Below are positions 50,423-58,811 of a stretch of 64,000 nt of DNA, one piece after another. The stretch comes from Micromonospora chalcea (lineage in GTDB: Bacteria; Actinomycetota; Actinomycetes; Mycobacteriales; Micromonosporaceae), in assembly GCF_002926165.1 (NCBI RefSeq), contig NZ_MAGP01000117.1, forward strand, positions 1 through 64,000. The letters run 5' to 3'. Within the stretch, counting starts at the first letter, position 1, and each line of letters opens with the position of its first letter. The notes beneath the pieces were generated by a model. That model had not been told where the DNA came from. It was given only the letters and a program-made list of their open reading frames with translations, and did not search any database. A program made the translations under genes and the position numbers.

Positions 50423-51730
50423 TCAGTTCTTGCCGGTCACCATCCCCGACCATAGTGCCGGGAACTCCGGCATGGTCTTGGAGGTGCACGCCACGTCGTC
50501 GACCTCGATGCCGGGGACGGCCAGCCCGGCCACCGCCGCCGCGTGCGCCATCCGGTGGTCGGCGTACGTGCGGAACGTCCCGCCGCGCAGCGGGCGGGGC
50601 CGGATGTCCAGCCCGTCGGGGGTCTCGGTGATGTCCGCGCCGAGCGCGGTGAACTCCTTGGCGAGTGCGGTGACCCGGTCGGTCTCGTGGCCCCGGATGT
50701 GGCCGATGCCGGTGAGCCGGGACGGGCCGTCGGCCAGCAGCGTGAGCGCGGTCAGCACCGGGGTCAGCTCGCCGACGTCGGAGAGGTCGGCGTCCAGCCC
50801 GCGTACCGTGCCGGTGCCCCGCACGGTCAGGCCGTCGGTGCCGAGCGTCACCTCGCCGCCCATCCGGTGCAGCAGCTCCCGCAGCCGCTCGACCGGCTGG
50901 AGGCTGCTGCGCGGCCAGTCCTGCAACGTCACCTCGCCGCCGGTGACCAGCGCGGCGGCGAAGAACGGCGCGGCGCCGGAGAGGTCGGGTTCGATCTCCC
51001 AGCCCCGCCCGGACAGCGGGCCCGGCTCGACGGCCCAGACGTCCGGCGTGGTGTCGTCCACCGCGGCGCCGGCGGCGCGCAGCATCTGCACCGTCATCCG
51101 CAGGTGCGGCGCGGACGGGACCGGGGGACCCTGGTGCCGGACCACCACGCCCCGGTCGAACCGGGGCGCGGCCAGCAGCAGCCCGGAGACGAGCTGGCTG
51201 GACGCGGAGGCGTCGATGACCACGTCGCCGCCGGTCACCTGCCCGGCGCCGAGCACGACGAGCGGCAGGCTGCCCGTCGGCGGGGCGTCGATGCGGACGC
51301 CGAGCGCCCGCAGCGCGCCGATCAGCGGGCCGAGCGGGCGCGTGCGGGCGTGCGGGTCGCCGTCGAACGTGACCCGGCCGGCGGCCAGCCCCACCGCCGG
51401 CGGCAGGAAGCGCATCACCGTGCCGGCCAGGCCGACGTCGACGTGCGCCGGCCCGGCGAGCGGATGCGGGCGGACCAGCCAGCGGTCGTCGTCGGAGATG
51501 GACATGTGCGCGCCCAGCTCGCGCAGGCCGCCGGCCATCAGCTCGGTGTCCCGGGCGCGCAGCGGCCGGGCCAGTGTCGACGGCCCGCTGGCCAGCGCGC
51601 CGAGCACCAGGGCCCGGGCGGTCATCGACTTGGAGCCGGGCAGGCGCAGTGTCGCGGCGACCGGGTCGCTGGCGGTCGGCGCGGTCCACGGTTGCGGCTG
51701 ACGGGTAGCGATCGGATTCCCCACGGTCAC
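50423..51730 (-). CDS. aroA: EPSP synthase
   Basis: A 435-aa 3-phosphoshikimate 1-carboxyvinyltransferase of the shikimate pathway. The LPGSKSMTARALVLGALASG motif near the N-terminus and DVGLAGTVMRFL (GxAGT) are diagnostic, with DHRMAHAAAVAGL near the C-terminus. Starts at the GTGs 51730 or 51724 are both possible; no strong RBS. Coupled upstream of rsgA, the order recalled for Rv3227/Rv3228. Confidence 0.94.
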   Translation of the reverse strand: MTVGNPIATRQPQPWTAPTASDPVAATLRLPGSKSMTARALVLGALASGPSTLARPLRARDTELMAGGLRELGAHMSISDDDRWLVRPHPLAGPAHVDVGLAGTVMRFLPPAVGLAAGRVTFDGDPHARTRPLGPLIGALRALGVRIDAPPTGSLPLVVLGAGQVTGGDVVIDASASSQLVSGLLLAAPRFDRGVVVRHQGPPVPSAPHLRMTVQMLRAAGAAVDDTTPDVWAVEPGPLSGRGWEIEPDLSGAAPFFAAALVTGGEVTLQDWPRSSLQPVERLRELLHRMGGEVTLGTDGLTVRGTGTVRGLDADLSDVGELTPVLTALTLLADGPSRLTGIGHIRGHETDRVTALAKEFTALGADITETPDGLDIRPRPLRGGTFRTYADHRMAHAAAVAGLAVPGIEVDDVACTSKTMPEFPALWSGMVTGKN

Positions 51731-51826
51731 ATTCTGCCAAGTTCCCGGCCCGGTGGAACCGTCCGTGGCCGCTGCTCCCGTTGGGCGGGACAGCCGAAAC
51801 GTCCGGATGGGGCTAGCGTGGGCGCC

Positions 51827-52534
51827 ATGTGCGGGAGGTACGCCACGACCCGGAGCGCCGGTGACCTGAGCGCGCTGTTCTCCTCGGCTGACGAGACCGG
51901 CGGGGTGGCGCCGGACTTCAACGTCGCCCCGACCGATCCGGTGCCGCTGGTCCGGCTCGCTCCGGAGGGGCACCGGCTGCTCTCCCTGGGCCGCTGGGGG
52001 CTGTTGCCGGGGTGGTCCCGCAGCGCCGCCGGCGCCGCCCGCATGATCAACGCGCGGGCCGAGACGGTCGCGACCAGCCGGGCGTACGCGCCGTCGTTCG
52101 CCCGGCGCCGGTGCCTGGTGCCGGCCGACGGGTGGTACGAGTGGGTCCGGCTCGCCGGTGGCGGGCGGCAGCCCTACTTCATGACGCCCCGGGACGGCTC
52201 GGTGCTCGCCTTCGCCGGCATCTGGTCGGTGTGGGAGTCGGCCGGGGTGGCCCGGCTCACGTTCAGCGTGCTCACCACCGCTGCGGTCGGCGAGCTGGCC
52301 GAGGTGCACGACCGGATGCCGCTGCTGCTGGCGCCGGATCGCTGGGCGGATTGGCTCGGCCCCGCCGACGACCCGGCCGGGTTGCTCGCGCCGCCCGACG
52401 CCGGCCTGCTCGCCGGGCTGGAGATCCGCCCGGTCTCCCGGGCGGTCGGCGACGTCCGCAACGACGGTCCCGAGCTGATCGCGCGGGTGTCTCCGGAGGG
52501 CGTGGAGGCGGTCTCCGGGCCGACCCTGTTCTGA
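51827..52534 (+). CDS. SRAP (YedK/HMCES-like) protein
   Basis: A 235-aa SRAP-domain protein that protects abasic sites in single-stranded DNA by crosslinking through Cys2. MCGRYATT at the start supplies the catalytic Cys; INARAETVATSRAYAPSF and RCLVPADGWYEW are family motifs, and HDRMPLLL carries the catalytic His. The ATG at 51827 is fixed by the Cys requirement. It is divergent from aroA, as I recall for Rv3226c. Fits the repair theme of the window. Confidence 0.94.
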   Translation: MCGRYATTRSAGDLSALFSSADETGGVAPDFNVAPTDPVPLVRLAPEGHRLLSLGRWGLLPGWSRSAAGAARMINARAETVATSRAYAPSFARRRCLVPADGWYEWVRLAGGGRQPYFMTPRDGSVLAFAGIWSVWESAGVARLTFSVLTTAAVGELAEVHDRMPLLLAPDRWADWLGPADDPAGLLAPPDAGLLAGLEIRPVSRAVGDVRNDGPELIARVSPEGVEAVSGPTLF

Positions 52535-52621
52535 TCACGCTCCGCCACATCGACGCGCCCCGTTTGCCGGGGTTGCGCCGGAAAAGTCGCCCGGACGTTC
52601 AGTCAGTTTCATTGAAGACTC

Positions 52622-52651
52622 TTGTCCTTACGTATGCGAATGCGATAGAAC
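52622..52651 (+). promoter_or_regulatory. Candidate promoter of the WhiB gene
   Basis: TTGTCC (52622-52627) and TAGAAC (52646-52651) with an 18-bp spacer, in AT-richer DNA, about 95 bp before the WhiB start. A moderate match to the housekeeping consensus. Confidence 0.45.
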
Positions 52652-52746
52652 ACAGCGCCGGTGATGGGCGTTGGTTCGCACGGGGCGACGACACCCATCG
52701 ATCTTGCTGAAAGATCTCTGCCGGTCCCACGGGGGAGGTGGGTGTA

Positions 52747-53139
52747 TTGACACGGGCACGCATGCCCCGCCCGCACGAGGTCGCCGCGGCACGGCGCGAC
52801 CCACGACTGCTGCGGGCTCTGCACGAACGACGCCAGGACGAGGCGTGGCGCACCAGAGGCACCTGTCAGAACGTCGATCCGGAGACGTTCTTCCCGGCGC
52901 CGAACGAGCCGGCCGACGCGGCGGTGGCGCTCTGCCGCACGTGCGACGTCCAGGGCTCCTGCCTGGCCTGGGCGCTGGAGGTGGGCGACTGCCACGGCGT
53001 CTGGGGCGGCACCACGCCGCGCGAACGCCGAGCCATGCTCGTGGCCTGGCGCAGCGAGGTCCAGCCCGATCCGGACGCGATCGACGACGCCGGCCCGCCG
53101 GTGCGTGACCGCCTGCTCACCCTGGTGCCGCTGAGCTGA
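52747..53139 (+). CDS. WhiB-family Fe-S regulator
   Basis: A 130-aa WhiB-like protein with the four cluster cysteines 40, 63, 66 and 72, and GVWGG at 84-88 followed by the basic TTPRERRAM. No AT-hook, so it is not WhiB7; sub-type is uncertain. The TTG at 52747 sits 9 nt after GGAGG, better than the GTG at 52738 (on the RBS) or the ATG at 52762 (far). Targets unknown. Confidence 0.87.
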   Translation: MTRARMPRPHEVAAARRDPRLLRALHERRQDEAWRTRGTCQNVDPETFFPAPNEPADAAVALCRTCDVQGSCLAWALEVGDCHGVWGGTTPRERRAMLVAWRSEVQPDPDAIDDAGPPVRDRLLTLVPLS

Positions 53140-53235
53140 TCCCTCGTCGCCCGTGGCCTGTTCGCAGGTCACGGGCGACGACCGGTTCGGCCCGTCCCGG
53201 CGCCGCCGGCCGACCGGCACGCGCAGAATGGGCCG

Positions 53236-53847
53236 GTGCGGCACGACGACGAGATCGACACACCCCGGGGACGGGCCCGGTTCCGCTTCCACCCGCCCGC
53301 AGACGGCGCGACAGTGCTGGTGCTGGGCCACGGGGCAGGCGGCGACGTGGACGCGCCGGACCTCACGGCGGTCCGGGACGCGGTGCGCGACGCCGGGGCC
53401 GGGGTGGCCCTGGTGACCCAGCCGTACCGGGTCGCCGGGCGGCGCGCGCCCGCTCCCGCCGGGCACCTCGACGAGGCGTGGACGGCGGTGCTGGCCGAGC
53501 TTCGCCGGCGCGCCCCGCAGGTGCGCGACTGGGTGGTCGGCGGCCGGTCCAGCGGCGCCCGGGTGGCCTGCCGCACCGCCGCCGCCGTCGGGGCGGCTGG
53601 AGTCGTCGCGCTGGCGTTCCCGCTGCACCCGCCGGGCCGGCCGGAACGCTCCCGGGCCGCGGAACTGCTCACCGGGCTGCCCACGCTCGTGGTCAACGGC
53701 GACCGGGACCCGTTCGGCGTGCCCGAATCCGGCCCGGGGATCGAGGTGGTGGTCCGGCTGGGACAGCGGCACGACCTGCGGGGCGACCCGGCCGGCACGG
53801 CCGCCGTGGTCCGGGACTGGCTGCGCGTACACGGATGGTTGTCCTGA
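53236..53847 (+). CDS. Alpha/beta-hydrolase-fold protein (Tex30/KANL3-like)
   Basis: A 203-aa hydrolase-like protein: oxyanion LGHGAGG, nucleophile elbow GGRSSGARVA, acid DRDPFG and a His near the C-terminus (LGQRHDLRGD). The GTG at 53236 starts it. Small members of this group may be esterases or dipeptidases; the substrate is unknown. It lies between the WhiB and sigR genes. Confidence 0.8.
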   Translation: MRHDDEIDTPRGRARFRFHPPADGATVLVLGHGAGGDVDAPDLTAVRDAVRDAGAGVALVTQPYRVAGRRAPAPAGHLDEAWTAVLAELRRRAPQVRDWVVGGRSSGARVACRTAAAVGAAGVVALAFPLHPPGRPERSRAAELLTGLPTLVVNGDRDPFGVPESGPGIEVVVRLGQRHDLRGDPAGTAAVVRDWLRVHGWLS

Positions 53848-54003
53848 GCGGCGGCGCGCGCCGTGACCGTCGCCCGCGGCGGGTCGTTGCACCGGTTGGT
53901 GCCGGCCGCCCGGTTCGGGTGCGCCGGGGCCACCCTCCCAGGCCCTTCCTGGTCCCAGCGGCGGTCGCGGCCGCCGCCGGGGCCAGGATCGGGTGGGACC
54001 TGT

Positions 54004-54030
54004 GGAATGCCGCACCCCGTACCTCGCGTT
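54004..54030 (+). promoter_or_regulatory. Sigma-R-type promoter upstream of sigR
   Basis: GGAAT (54004-54008), 19-bp spacer, GTT (54028-54030), which matches the SigR/SigH consensus. It lies about 45 bp before the upstream in-frame GTG (54076) and 235 bp before the TTG (54265), so the transcript would cover both starts: autoregulation by the gene's own product is likely. Confidence 0.7.
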
Positions 54031-54264
54031 ACCTCCCTGTGGACGACGACAGTGCCAGCGCGAGGGGGGTGACCGGTGCCGATACAGACACGGAGCCGGG
54101 AACGGGACGAACGGGACGAGCGGCAGCTCAGGCGGCTGCTCGACGCGCCGGAGTGGCCCGCGGCGTCGGTCGTGAGCACCGGCACAGACTCCGGAAGTGA
54201 ATCTGCCGGAAAGTGGGTACGCGTATCCTCAGCGGGAAAGCATCCGACGCGAGGGGATGTGCGG

Positions 54265-54882
54265 TTGACCACCGAGAAGACGGACGAGCGCAGGGCCCGC
54301 TTCGAGCGGGACGCTATGCCCTTCGTCGACCAGCTCTACGCCGCCGGTCTGCGGATGACCCGCAACCCGGCCGACGCGGAGGACCTGGTTCAGGAGACGT
54401 ACCTGAAGGCGTACGCCGCCTTCCACCAGTTCGAGCAGGGCACGAACCTGAAGGCCTGGCTCTACCGGATCCTGACCAACACCTACATCAACACCTACCG
54501 TAAGCGGCAGCGGCAGCCCATTCAGGCGCCGACCGAGGAGATCACCGACTGGCAGCTCGCCGAGGCCGAGTCGCACACCTCCAGCGGCCTGCGCTCGGCC
54601 GAGACGGAGGCGCTCGACCGGCTCCCGGACAGCGACGTCAAGGAGGCCCTCCAGCAGTTGCCGGAGGAGTTCCGCCTGGCCGTCTACCTGACCGACGTCG
54701 AGGGCTTCTCCTACAAGGAGGTCGCCGACATCATGGGCACGCCGATCGGCACCGTGATGTCCCGTCTGCACCGTGGCCGACGTAATCTGCGGAAGCTGCT
54801 CGAGCAGTACGCGGCGGAGCGCGGTTTCAGCGCCGCCTCGTCGAAGAAGGGTTCGACCGCCGCCGCCAGCCGGGAGGTGTGA
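54265..54882 (+). CDS. sigR: Oxidative-stress sigma factor SigR/SigH-like
   Basis: A 205-aa ECF sigma factor from the TTG at 54265 (GAGGGG 8 nt upstream): [20 protein letters not shown] opening, region 2 [17 protein letters not shown] and region 4 [20 protein letters not shown]. In-frame upstream codons continue to a GTG at 54076 with its own GAGGGGGG, giving a 268-aa form with a 63-residue extension. It overlaps the anti-sigma gene region and controls thiol-stress genes with RsrA, by homology to S. coelicolor and M. tuberculosis. Confidence 0.93.
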   Translation: MTTEKTDERRARFERDAMPFVDQLYAAGLRMTRNPADAEDLVQETYLKAYAAFHQFEQGTNLKAWLYRILTNTYINTYRKRQRQPIQAPTEEITDWQLAEAESHTSSGLRSAETEALDRLPDSDVKEALQQLPEEFRLAVYLTDVEGFSYKEVADIMGTPIGTVMSRLHRGRRNLRKLLEQYAAERGFSAASSKKGSTAAASREV

Positions 54883-54884
54883 CC

Positions 54885-55172
54885 GTGAGCTGTGGACAAC
54901 CGCACGAGACGGACTGCCGCGAGGTGCTCGCCGAGGTCTACCTCTACCTCGACCTGGAGTGCGGCGAGGAGCGCCGGCTGCTGATCCGGCACCACCTGGA
55001 CGAGTGCGGGCCGTGCCTGCGCGAGTACGGCATCGAGCAGGAGGTCAAGGCGCTCGTGGCCCGGTGCTGCGGCAACGACTCGGCGCCGGAGAAGCTGCGT
55101 GAGCGGCTGCGTCTGCGGCTGACCGAGCTGGTGGTCTTCGAGACCACCGAGTCCCGCGAACTGGCCGACTGA
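54885..55172 (+). CDS. rsrA: Zinc redox-sensitive anti-sigma factor RsrA/RshA
   Basis: A 95-aa ZAS anti-sigma factor. With the GTG at 54885 (7 nt after GGAGG) the cysteines and His fall at Cys3, His7, Cys11, His37, Cys41, Cys44, Cys61 and Cys62, the same numbering I recall for S. coelicolor RsrA; HHLDECGPC is the HxxxCxxC zinc motif. Oxidation would form a disulfide and release the sigma factor. It lies 2 bp after sigR, so the two are coupled. Confidence 0.93.
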   Translation: MSCGQPHETDCREVLAEVYLYLDLECGEERRLLIRHHLDECGPCLREYGIEQEVKALVARCCGNDSAPEKLRERLRLRLTELVVFETTESRELAD

Positions 55173-55184
55173 ACAAGCGACGGA

Positions 55185-55218
55185 ACGGCCCGGGTCCGAA
55201 TGATCGGACCCGGGCCGT
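55185..55218. terminator. Bidirectional terminator, rsrA/bL37
   Basis: ACGGCCCGGGTCCGA (55185-55199) and its exact complement (55204-55218), loop ATGA. It separates convergent genes. Confidence 0.85.
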
Positions 55219-55255
55219 CACGCGTTTCCGGCAGGTGCCGCGCTGCTCCCGATGA

Positions 55256-55330
55256 TCAGGAGTTGGGGCGCTTGCCGTGGTTGGCGCTGCTCTTCTTCCG
55301 GGCCTTCTTCTTGCGGGCCTTCTTCGCCAT
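55256..55330 (-). CDS. Ribosomal protein bL37
   Basis: A 24-aa basic microprotein, MAKKARKKKARKK then SSANHGKRPNS. The ANHGKRPN ending is shared with the actinobacterial 50S protein bL37 known from mycobacterial ribosome structures. The ATG at 55330 follows AAGGAGG. Too short for ordinary gene calls. It is convergent with rsrA and divergent from the biotinyl-protein gene. Confidence 0.85.
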   Translation of the reverse strand: MAKKARKKKARKKSSANHGKRPNS

Positions 55331-55568
55331 GCTCTGCCTCCTTGTGCTGGTCACGGTTCCGTCCGCGGCTGGCCGCGGCGGAGGTCGCGGTGTGGCTCCC
55401 CGGCTCGCCGGTGGCCGACCCGCACGATGCTAGTGCCGACGCAGCCCGCCGGAGCGCGCTGGGGCGCATCGCGTGCCCGGTGGTGCGCGGCCCGGCGTGA
55501 CCGGCGTCATGATTGGATACCGTTCGCAGGACTGTCGGGGAGTCGTCGGGGAGAGGGAGGGCCGGAAG

Positions 55569-55784
55569 ATGGCCGAGGAGATCCGCGCCGAGATGGTGGC
55601 GAACGTCTGGAAGGTCGTGGTGTCGGCCGGCGACACCGTGTCCGAGGGCGACACGCTCGTCATCCTGGAGTCGATGAAGATGGAGATCCCGGTGGTCGCC
55701 GAGTCCGACGGCGTGGTGCAGCGCCTCGCCGTCAACGAGGGAGACGTGGTGCAGGACGGCGACCTGATCGCGGAGATCGGTTGA
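55569..55784 (+). CDS. Biotinyl/lipoyl-domain protein, TB7.3-like
   Basis: A 71-aa single biotinyl-attachment domain; ESMKMEIPV carries the modified Lys. It resembles M. tuberculosis TB7.3 and could act as a biotin carrier. The ATG at 55569 is preceded by GGAAG. Its stop overlaps the next gene's TTG (TTGA). No carboxylase gene is near. Confidence 0.9.
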   Translation: MAEEIRAEMVANVWKVVVSAGDTVSEGDTLVILESMKMEIPVVAESDGVVQRLAVNEGDVVQDGDLIAEIG

Positions 55785-56293
55785 CCGCCCTGCTGGTGCG
55801 CCGCGCCGAGCCGGCGGACTTCCCGGCCGTGGCGCGTCTGACTGTGGCCGCGTACGAGGCGGACGGCCAGCTCAAGGACGAGAGCGGCTACGCGCCGGTG
55901 CTCGCCGACGTGGCCACCCGCGCCCAGACCGGCGAGGTGCTGGTGGCCGTCGACGACACCACCGGCCAGGTGCTCGGCGCGGTGACGTTCGTGCTGCCCG
56001 GCACCCCGTACGCCGAACTCGCCGGCCCGGGCGAGGCGGAGTTCCGGATGCTCGCGGTGGATCCGGCCGCGCAGGGCCGGGGCGCCGGCGCCGCGCTCGC
56101 GGCCGCGTGCGTGACGCGCGCGACGGAGCTGGGCTGCACGGCGGTGGTGATCTGCGTACGCGCCGGGATGGCGGCGAACGCGCACCGCCTCTACGAGCGG
56201 CTCGGGTTCGTCCGGCTGCCGGAGAAGGACTGGTCGCCGCTGCCCGGCATCGACCTGCTCGGTCTGCGACTGGACCTGACCGCGGCGGGCTGA
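55781..56293 (+). CDS. GNAT acetyltransferase
   Basis: A 170-aa GNAT-fold N-acetyltransferase: acetyl-CoA site VDPAAQGRGAGAALAAA and the C-terminal YERLGFVRL. A TTG at 55781 overlaps the biotinyl gene stop; a GTG at 55796 is an alternative. Substrate unknown. It ends just before the convergent TetR gene. Confidence 0.88.
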   Translation: MTALLVRRAEPADFPAVARLTVAAYEADGQLKDESGYAPVLADVATRAQTGEVLVAVDDTTGQVLGAVTFVLPGTPYAELAGPGEAEFRMLAVDPAAQGRGAGAALAAACVTRATELGCTAVVICVRAGMAANAHRLYERLGFVRLPEKDWSPLPGIDLLGLRLDLTAAG

Positions 56294-56299
56294 ACCGGC

Positions 56300-56875
56300 T
56301 CAGCCCTGGCCGGTCTCGCCGATCTTGGCGAGCAGCTCGTCGGCCACCTCGAGCGCGATCCGCTTCCGCTCGTCGTCGGTGATGCCGGGCGCGCGGACCG
56401 CGAACCAGCTGGTGTGCACCGCGAACAGCGTCAGCGTGGCGCGCAGCTGGGCGGCCGGCGAGTCGTCACCCCGGCACAGCTCGTGGGCCAGCCGCATCAT
56501 CCGGTCCCGCATCTGCTGGCCGGCGACCAGGCTCTTGAGCACCGTCTGGTTCTGCTCGAAGAAGCGCATCACCTGGGGCAGGTCGCCGGCGAACATGCTG
56601 TCGGCGTACCGCCCGAGCAGGGCGCGCCGGGTCGCCAGGGTGGGTGGCTGGTCGGCGGCCCAGGCGATCAGCTCGTCCATCCGGCGCAGCCGGTCGTCGA
56701 CGAAGCTGGTGACGATCTCGTCCTTGCTCTTGAAGTGGTAGTAGAGCGCCGCCTTCGTGACGCCGAGCCGCTCGGCGATCTCCCGCAGTGACGTCTTCTC
56801 GTAGCCCTGCTCGGTGAAGAGTTCCAAGGCGACGGCCTGGATGCGCTGCCGTGTGCCTCCTGTGGTCTCCCTCAC
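56300..56875 (-). CDS. TetR-family repressor
   Basis: A 191-aa regulator: N-terminal HTH (LELFTEQGYEKTSLREIAE then LGVTKAALYYHFKSK), C-terminal ligand domain. The GTG at 56875 follows AAGGAAG. It is divergent from an EmrB/QacA-type exporter with a palindromic operator candidate between, so it probably represses that exporter and itself; the ligand is unknown. Confidence 0.92.
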   Translation of the reverse strand: MRETTGGTRQRIQAVALELFTEQGYEKTSLREIAERLGVTKAALYYHFKSKDEIVTSFVDDRLRRMDELIAWAADQPPTLATRRALLGRYADSMFAGDLPQVMRFFEQNQTVLKSLVAGQQMRDRMMRLAHELCRGDDSPAAQLRATLTLFAVHTSWFAVRAPGITDDERKRIALEVADELLAKIGETGQG

Positions 56876-56919
56876 CAGCCGACTTCCTTCCAATCCGCTT
56901 GACGTCCGACCTTCATCAG

Positions 56920-56959
56920 CTTACCGTCCGGCTAGTAAGTCAACTAGCCGGGCGGCAAG
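56920..56959. promoter_or_regulatory. TetR operator candidate
   Basis: CTTACCGTCCGGCTAG (56920-56935) and CTAGCCGGGCGGCAAG (56944-56959) match at 14 of 16 positions; the centre contains CTAGT...ACTAG (56932-56947). It lies between divergent tetR and exporter genes. Confidence 0.7.
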
Positions 56960-56994
56960 TAAGTTGATCACATGATCTGCGGGGGAGCCTACCG

Positions 56995-58587
56995 ATGAGT
57001 CAACAAGCCCCGGTCGTCGCGAGACCGAACATCCGCGTCGTCCTGTTCGGCCTGATGATCGCGATGATGCTCGCGATGCTCGACAACATGATCGTCAGCA
57101 CCGCGCTGCCGCGGATCGTCTTCGAGTTCGGGGGCGCCGACCACTTCACCTGGGTGGTCACCGCGTACGTGCTGGGCACGACTGTCTCCACGCCGATCTG
57201 GGGCAAACTCGGCGACCTCTACGGACGCAAGGCCGTCTTCCTCACCGCCGTCGTCGTGTTCCTGGTCGGCTCGGCGCTGTGCGGCATGTCCGGCTCCGGC
57301 GTCTTCGGCGGCGCCGACAGCGGCATGATCGAGCTGATCGCGTTCCGCGCCGTGCAGGGCCTCGGCGCCGGTGGCCTGATGGTCGGCGTCATGGCGATCA
57401 TCGGTGACCTGGTGCCGCCCCGCGAGCGGGGCCGCTACCAGGGCATGATCGCCGGCATCATGGCCATCGCCATGGTCGCGGGGCCGCTGGTCGGCGGCTT
57501 CATCACCGACAACCTCTCCTGGCGCTGGGCGTTCTACGTCAACCTGCCGCTGGGCGGAGTGGCGCTGCTGGTCCTGGCCACCACCATGCACCTGCCGAAG
57601 TACCGCACCGAGCACAAGATCGACTGGCTGGGCGCGGCGCTGCTGTCCGTGGGCATCACCGCGATCGTGCTGGTCACCACATGGGGCGGCAACCAGTACG
57701 ACTGGGCTTCGCCGCAGATCCTCGGCCTCGCCGTGCTGGCGGTGGCCGCGCTCGGCGTGTTCGCTCTCGTCGAGCGGCGCGCGCCCGAGCCGATCCTGCC
57801 GCTGAGCCTGTTCGCCAACCGCAACTTCGCGCTGATCTCGGTGATCGGGTTCCTGCTCGGCTTCGCCATGTTCGGCGCGATGAACTTCCTGCCGCTCTAC
57901 CAGCAGACCGTCCAGGGCGCCTCGGCCACCAACAGCGGCCTGCTGCTGCTCCCGCTCATGTTCGGCATGCTCGTGGTCTCGCTCGTGGTCGGCCGGACGA
58001 TCACCAAGACCGGCCGCTACCGGGCCTTCCCGATCGTCGGCGGCGTCGTGATGGCCGCCGGGATGGGCCTGCTCAGCCTGCTCGACGTGGACACCAGCAA
58101 GGCGCAGTCCTCGCTCTACATGGTCGTGCTCGGCGTCGGCATGGGCTTCCTGATGCAGACCTCGATGCTGATCGCGCAGAACAGCGTCGAGCAGAAGGAC
58201 CTCGGAGCCGCCAGCGGCGCCGCCACGTTCTTCCGGTCCATCGGCGGCTCGTTCGGCGTCTCCCTCTTCGGCGCGATCTTCGCCAACCGTCTCGCCGACT
58301 CGGCGGCCGGCCCCGCGTTCGCGGGCTCGGGTGGCGGTGAGGGCGGCGCGATGAACCTGGAAGCCCTCAAGAAGCTCACCGGCCCGATGCGCGAGGCGGT
58401 GCTCGGCGGTCTCGCCGACGCCATCTCGCACGTCTTCTTCTGGGCGGTCCTCTTCACCGTCGCCGTGCCGGTGCTCGCCTGGTTCATCAAGGAGGTGCCG
58501 CTGCGCGCGACGAACGACGTGCGGCCGGCCGGCCCCACGCCGGAGGACGAGGCCGAGGCCGCGCTCGGCAAGGCCCCCGTCGCCTGA
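56995..58587 (+). CDS. DHA2-family (EmrB/QacA) drug exporter
   Basis: A 530-aa MFS transporter with about 14 membrane helices. The motif A loop reads GKLGDLYGRKAVF and motif C-like region GGFITDNLSWRWAF; both are typical of DHA2 pumps. The ATG at 56995 begins MSQQAPVVARPNIRVVLF after a GGGGG sequence. Probably regulated by the divergent TetR. The drug is unknown. Confidence 0.93.
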   Translation: MSQQAPVVARPNIRVVLFGLMIAMMLAMLDNMIVSTALPRIVFEFGGADHFTWVVTAYVLGTTVSTPIWGKLGDLYGRKAVFLTAVVVFLVGSALCGMSGSGVFGGADSGMIELIAFRAVQGLGAGGLMVGVMAIIGDLVPPRERGRYQGMIAGIMAIAMVAGPLVGGFITDNLSWRWAFYVNLPLGGVALLVLATTMHLPKYRTEHKIDWLGAALLSVGITAIVLVTTWGGNQYDWASPQILGLAVLAVAALGVFALVERRAPEPILPLSLFANRNFALISVIGFLLGFAMFGAMNFLPLYQQTVQGASATNSGLLLLPLMFGMLVVSLVVGRTITKTGRYRAFPIVGGVVMAAGMGLLSLLDVDTSKAQSSLYMVVLGVGMGFLMQTSMLIAQNSVEQKDLGAASGAATFFRSIGGSFGVSLFGAIFANRLADSAAGPAFAGSGGGEGGAMNLEALKKLTGPMREAVLGGLADAISHVFFWAVLFTVAVPVLAWFIKEVPLRATNDVRPAGPTPEDEAEAALGKAPVA

Positions 58588-58597
58588 CTCACCCGCC

Positions 58598-58636
58598 GCG
58601 GCCCCGCGCCCCCACCTCGGGGGTACGCGGGGCCGC
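58598..58636. terminator. Terminator after the exporter
   Basis: GCGGCCCCGCG (58598-58608) and CGCGGGGCCGC (58626-58636), with an inner CCCCC/GGGGG stem. A TPR gene converges from the other side after 175 bp in which I see no gene. Confidence 0.75.
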
Positions 58637-58811
58637 CGCGTCTCCACTCCAGCGAGGCACCCGGTGCCTTCCGCCCGCTGCCCGCCACATCGGGGGAGTG
58701 GTGGGGTCGGAGGGGAGTTGATCGCGCCACCTCGGCGAAGTGGCGGCGCTCGGCTGGGTGGTGGGGGCCGGGGAGCCGGCCGGAAATGGGGCCCCGGAAC
58801 GGCCCCGGCGC

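Noticed and set aside
55200..55433. Plus-strand ORF across the bL37 gene
   Set aside because: It is the antisense of the Lys-rich bL37 frame (giving Phe/Leu-rich sequence) and has no RBS of its own.
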